Below, piece by piece: positions 61,359 to 64,000 of a DNA stretch of 64,000 nucleotides (positions are counted from its first letter, which is position 1; the number at the start of each line of letters is the position of its first letter). The notes beneath the pieces were generated by a model. That model was not told where the DNA came from. It was given only the letters and a program-made list of their open reading frames with translations, and did no database searches. A program made the position numbers and the translations under genes. The stretch comes from Paraperibacillus esterisolvens (GTDB lineage Bacteria > Bacillota > Bacilli > Bacillales > DSM-1321), in NCBI RefSeq assembly GCF_046237625.1, contig NZ_CP143545.1, forward strand, positions 2,046,001 to 2,110,000, given 5' to 3'.

Positions 61359-61603
61359 TTAAACACCCTCCTTTCCAGATTTAATAATGCCTTGGATATT
61401 ATAAGTCATTGTGGAAAACAATTTTATAAAAAAATTATGGAAATTATTCAGAAGGAGAAAAATGGTGTAAGGGAGAGACCCTATGAAGCCCAATTGTAAT
61501 TGCTGAGTTTACGAAAGTTATAGACTTACAGGATTCTAAGGGGTCTCTCAAATACGGAAAAACCATAGATGATGCCTTACACACGGATTGGAACTGGCCG
61601 CTG

Positions 61604-61891
61604 ATGGCCCTAAAAGAAGCCGCGGACCTACAGAAGTATCTGGTAAAGGAAATCGTCAGGCTCAAGCAAGAGAATCAGCAGCTGGTACAAGAGAACGAGC
61701 AGATCATCCAGATCAACCAGTACCTTTATGAGAAATATGAATTAGAAGGGAGTAAAAGCAATGGGGATTCTTTACGACTCTGCGATGATGACCTGGGAAA
61801 TGAAGAAGGGAAGCCTAGTCAGCAAGCTGAGGCAGATGAGGTGAGGGATTGTATAGTTGACCCATACTGTTCCATATGTATTTTGTTCTAA
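61604..61891 (+). CDS. Phage-type coiled-coil protein, probably 5'-truncated
   Basis: 95 residues from ATG 61604, but the frame is open upstream to 61487 and reads sensibly (AEFTKVIDLQDSKGSLKYGK), with no start codon there. The core is LKEAADLQKYLVKEIVRLKQ, then a Gln/Glu coiled coil. Resembles small early-region phage proteins. Probably damaged at its 5' end. Confidence 0.45.
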   Translation: MALKEAADLQKYLVKEIVRLKQENQQLVQENEQIIQINQYLYEKYELEGSKSNGDSLRLCDDDLGNEEGKPSQQAEADEVRDCIVDPYCSICILF

Positions 61892-61949
61892 ATATGAAAC
61901 TTTTCTGAAAATTTTAACGTATAACTATTAAACAAAAGGAGGGGTTTAT

Positions 61950-62264
61950 GTGAAAAAAACAATATTGTGGTCATTTATTACAGCTATAATTATCGGAGTA
62001 GTTGTCTGGGTTGCTAGTAATGTCATACCTTTCACATACAGTGAATGGAGTTTTTTCATTGGTCTTGGTCTTACAATTATAATATTCTTTTTTAATAGTA
62101 GTGGTGGGTATTTTTCAAAAGGGGCTACGCTTGAGGCAAGTCAATCATCTTGGCAGGTTCAGAAGGATAACAATGAATTAAAGGCTAACGTAGGTGGCGT
62201 GTTTTATGGTTCGGTTCTTTATACAGTTGTTAATTTAATCTTAATGACTATTATGTATATTTGA
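61950..62264 (+). CDS. Small three-span membrane protein (paralogue of 9978-10292)
   Basis: 104 residues from GTG 61950 after AAAAGGAGGGG, an excellent site. The layout and length match the gene at 9978: FFIGLGLTIIIFFF, SSGGYFSKGATLEAS and VFYGSVLYTVVNLI. It is intact within a decayed prophage region. Function unknown. Terminator at 62273. Confidence 0.75.
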   Translation: MKKTILWSFITAIIIGVVVWVASNVIPFTYSEWSFFIGLGLTIIIFFFNSSGGYFSKGATLEASQSSWQVQKDNNELKANVGGVFYGSVLYTVVNLILMTIMYI

Positions 62265-62272
62265 TAATGAAC

Positions 62273-62314
62273 AGTTCGGTTATACCCCCATCACATAAAT
62301 CCGAACTTTTTTTC
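62273..62314 (+). terminator. Rho-independent terminator
   Basis: AGTTCGG ... CCGAACT followed by eight T. Confidence 0.85.
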
Positions 62315-62469
62315 AGTCCGTGGCACCGGGGAGGGGCTCGATTGTCCAAAATTATCTAGCTTGCGTACAAGTAAGGAGGAAGGTGCCCATGAATACCCAG
62401 GATATTGAGCAAAAAACATGATGAATTGATTGCTGCTGAGATTGAGAAGTGAAATTCTACACTGAATAG

Positions 62470-62685
62470 ATGCCGGCAAACAAGAAGCAGGAAGCAAAAA
62501 ACTTCCTGGCGAAAAATTTAAGAGATGAAGATTTTTCATACGCCAAGCAAATAGAGTATATGGATAAACTCATCTTGGATTTTATGAAGAATGGTATGCA
62601 CATCAATGAAGTGCTTAACATGCCGTATCACTTTGTCGTTGAAGTCCTTAGGGAAAGAAATAACCACAGAAAAAGAAATCTTTAA
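62470..62685 (+). CDS. Phage hypothetical protein fragment
   Basis: 71 residues, MPANKKQEAKNFLAKNLRDE start and a hydrophobic-charged helical end (YHFVVEVLRERNNHRKRN). The length and sequence style fit tail-assembly chaperone-like phage proteins. No good ribosome binding site, and broken coding sequence precedes it, so it is probably residual. Confidence 0.35.
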   Translation: MPANKKQEAKNFLAKNLRDEDFSYAKQIEYMDKLILDFMKNGMHINEVLNMPYHFVVEVLRERNNHRKRNL

Positions 62686-62820
62686 TATCAGCATTCGGTG
62701 GTTAAGGATTTTTATTTTCGAGTAGGTTTAGCTGATTTTTTGTTAAACTAAAGCAAGGTTTATTTGGTTAGCTTGAGTATGTACAACTCATATAATAAAG
62801 AAAGCAGGTGATTTTTTAAG

Positions 62821-63378
62821 GTGAAATTTGAATATAGATTGTGTGGTCTAGGGTGGGCTGAGGGATACATCGAAATTAATTCATTGACGGTAGATTTCAC
62901 CGTAAGTTATTTCTCAGACGGATTAGGTGAGTTCTTGAATTCATTAATGGTATTAAATCCGTTTTGTGTTCCTGATGATGAGGTTAAATCAGAAACTATA
63001 TGCAGTTGGTATGTCGAACCCTCTGGAACAGAATTGATCTTTAAACGAAACAACGATATGTTGAATATAAAGGTAATAACCTATGAAGATATGGACTTTC
63101 AAATTAATAAAAAATTGCAGATTGAAGCATTTGTTGCATATGATGAATTCTTGTTAAATGTTATTAAGCAAGCAGATTTGTTATTAAAAAAGCATGGTAT
63201 TATTGGATATAAAGAGGCATGGTATGAGCATGACTTTCCAATTACCAGTTTTTTAAAGTTAAAGAACTATTTGTTGCATAAAAAGAAATATCCTATAGAT
63301 ACCTTCATAGAAAAAGGCTGTGAACTGGAGAAAAGCAACCTAAACAAGGATGTTTATCTATTATTAAATTGTATTTAG
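62821..63378 (+). CDS. Hypothetical protein, possibly immunity-like
   Basis: 185 residues, GTG start at 62821, with AAGCAGGTGAT upstream. MKFEYRLCGLGWAEGYIEIN and VSYFSDGLGEFLNSLMVL look like a compact mixed alpha/beta domain; there is no signal or membrane segment. It resembles stand-alone immunity-type or contact-toxin neighbour proteins in style only. Followed by a terminator. AT-richer than the core genes, consistent with transfer. Confidence 0.65.
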   Translation: MKFEYRLCGLGWAEGYIEINSLTVDFTVSYFSDGLGEFLNSLMVLNPFCVPDDEVKSETICSWYVEPSGTELIFKRNNDMLNIKVITYEDMDFQINKKLQIEAFVAYDEFLLNVIKQADLLLKKHGIIGYKEAWYEHDFPITSFLKLKNYLLHKKKYPIDTFIEKGCELEKSNLNKDVYLLLNCI

Positions 63379-63419
63379 CAGGAAGACCATCAAATGTAAT
63401 GGTCTTCTTTTTTTTTTTA
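63379..63419 (+). terminator. Rho-independent terminator
   Basis: GAAGACCAT-caaatgta-ATGGTCTTC followed by ten T. Confidence 0.88.
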
Positions 63420-63442
63420 GTTTCCAAGTAAGGAGGTCAACA

Positions 63443-63570
63443 TTGGCAGAAAAGATAGAAGGTTTAGCAATAGGGCTGGATGTAGACCATCTGGCGCTCG
63501 ACTGGGGCCTGACTGGCTTGAAAGACCGGCTATAAACTGTAAACAGTGAAATGAAGACGAATTTTATCTT
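63443..63570 (+). pseudogene. Phage tail tape-measure protein, 5' fragment
   Basis: TTG start with AAGGAGGTCAA upstream. The frame reads MAEKIEGLAIGLDVDHLALD then WGLTGLKDRL, a stop (TAA 63532), then TVNSEMKTNF, which is the usual start of Bacillus phage tape-measure proteins. The several-kilobase rest of the gene is missing. Confidence 0.7.
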
Positions 63571-63692
63571 CTAATACAACAGGATGGTCCAAGAGTACGG
63601 AGAAGGTTTTAAACAGGCAAGGGAAAAATCATCAGGTGGCATCTTTAAACAGCCTGGAGAGAAACATCAAGCAAACTTCCCAGGAGCAGACA

Positions 63693-64000
63693 TTATGAGC
63701 TGCCGCACGAAGAACCGCACGAACTTGAAGAACAGCTTGAACCTGAACAGGAGTGGCCGTTAGAGCTGCAGGAGCTGCATGAACCGCCGCCGTCGTGGTC
63801 ACTATGGCCATGGCTGCCTTCTCCAGCATATCCACCGGAGCAGGAAGACCAGCCGGAACAGAAGGATTTTTCATCCTTGACCTTTTTTTGATACTGGAGG
63901 CCATAATAAGAGGCGAATAAAGCAGGCGCAGGGCCTTCAAAAGATTTTGTGAGGTCAATGGCGGGTGCACCGCTTCTCCTGATGTTCCTTACATCTTCCT
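63693..64000 (-). CDS. Cys/Ser/Gly-rich C-terminal end of a minus-strand protein
   Basis: The frame is open from the window edge to a stop at 63695-63693, giving ~102 residues. GAPAIDLTKSFEGPAPALFA leads into ASYYGLQYQKKVKDEKSFC and then a Cys/Ser/Gly tail (GGSCSSCSSNGHSCSGSSC). Gly- or Cys-rich ends like this occur in TIGR04222-type membrane proteins of bacilli, which is a tentative match. The gene starts beyond the window. Confidence 0.6.
   Translation of the reverse strand, partial: EDVRNIRRSGAPAIDLTKSFEGPAPALFASYYGLQYQKKVKDEKSFCSGWSSCSGGYAGEGSHGHSDHDGGGSCSSCSSNGHSCSGSSCSSSSCGSSCGSS

Noticed and set aside
63632..63970. 112-codon Ala-rich minus-strand ORF
   Set aside because: It is the shifted frame of the Cys/Ser/Gly-rich protein, whose own frame reads with a sensible domain and tail.

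Overview
This window reads as chromosome of a low-to-moderate GC, endospore-forming Bacillaceae bacterium. It carries small acid-soluble spore protein genes (sspI, sspP, sspN, tlp). It also keeps the Bacillus subtilis gene order citB-yneN-sspN-tlp-yneP-yneQ ... yneR-plsY-yneT-parE-parC, and has a yngJ-I-H-HB-G-F-E type acyl-CoA operon. The species cannot be fixed from the sequence alone. No rRNA or tRNA gene was found.

Layout. 1-3.6 kb: end of a GH1 phospho-beta-glucosidase, a sugar-efflux type MFS transporter, an aldo/keto reductase and a small ORF. 3.7-4.5 kb: sixteen 51-bp units in exact register. 4.5-10.3 kb: NERD protein, EAL phosphodiesterase, DinB-like protein, acetyltransferase, the sdpRI immunity pair and a YflT-type stress protein. 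10.3-13.7 kb: a selenium locus (selD, a SelW-like gene, selA). Two of its genes have in-frame UGA codons followed by bSECIS-like hairpins, so conventional gene calling truncates selD and misses the selW-like gene entirely. 13.8-19.1 kb: DHFR, acetyltransferase, sspI, a formate/nitrite-type channel, an RNA-structured leader before a frameshifted gene, FusB-type protein, methionine aminopeptidase and sspP. 19.5-27.9 kb: citB to yneQ, with a double AAA+ ATPase inserted between tlp and yneP.

28.4-37.7 kb: a complete gas vesicle cluster of the Priestia (Bacillus) megaterium type, gvpA-P-Q-B-R-N-F-G-L-S-K-J-T-T2-U. It sits between yneQ and yneR and includes a second GvpT-like protein of 812 residues that is almost entirely acidic and disordered. 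37.8-47.5 kb: a hydrolase broken by an in-frame UGA, PadR regulator, yneR, CapA-like protein, plsY, yneT, parE and parC. 47.5-49.2 kb is a decayed patch: IS transposase remnant, a Bacillus dispersed repeat and an amj pseudogene. 49.5-59.4 kb: HIT-like protein, staygreen-like protein, TetR regulator and the seven-gene branched-chain acyl-CoA degradation operon, with a palindromic operator and a cre-like site before its first gene. 59.4-63.7 kb: a degenerate prophage (primase tail, ERCC4 nuclease, tape-measure fragments) that begins at a 22-bp-arm perfect hairpin. The window ends in the Cys/Ser/Gly-rich tail of a minus-strand gene.

How the genes work together: SelD makes selenophosphate, SelA charges tRNA-Sec, and the SelW-like protein and SelD itself use the product; selB and selC must lie elsewhere. 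The gvp genes supply shell proteins (A, B, J, S), an AAA+ factor (N) and accessory proteins. The yng operon would take a branched or short acyl-CoA through dehydrogenation, carboxylation, hydration and cleavage, ending in acetyl-CoA and acetoacetate, which citB and the TCA cycle can consume.
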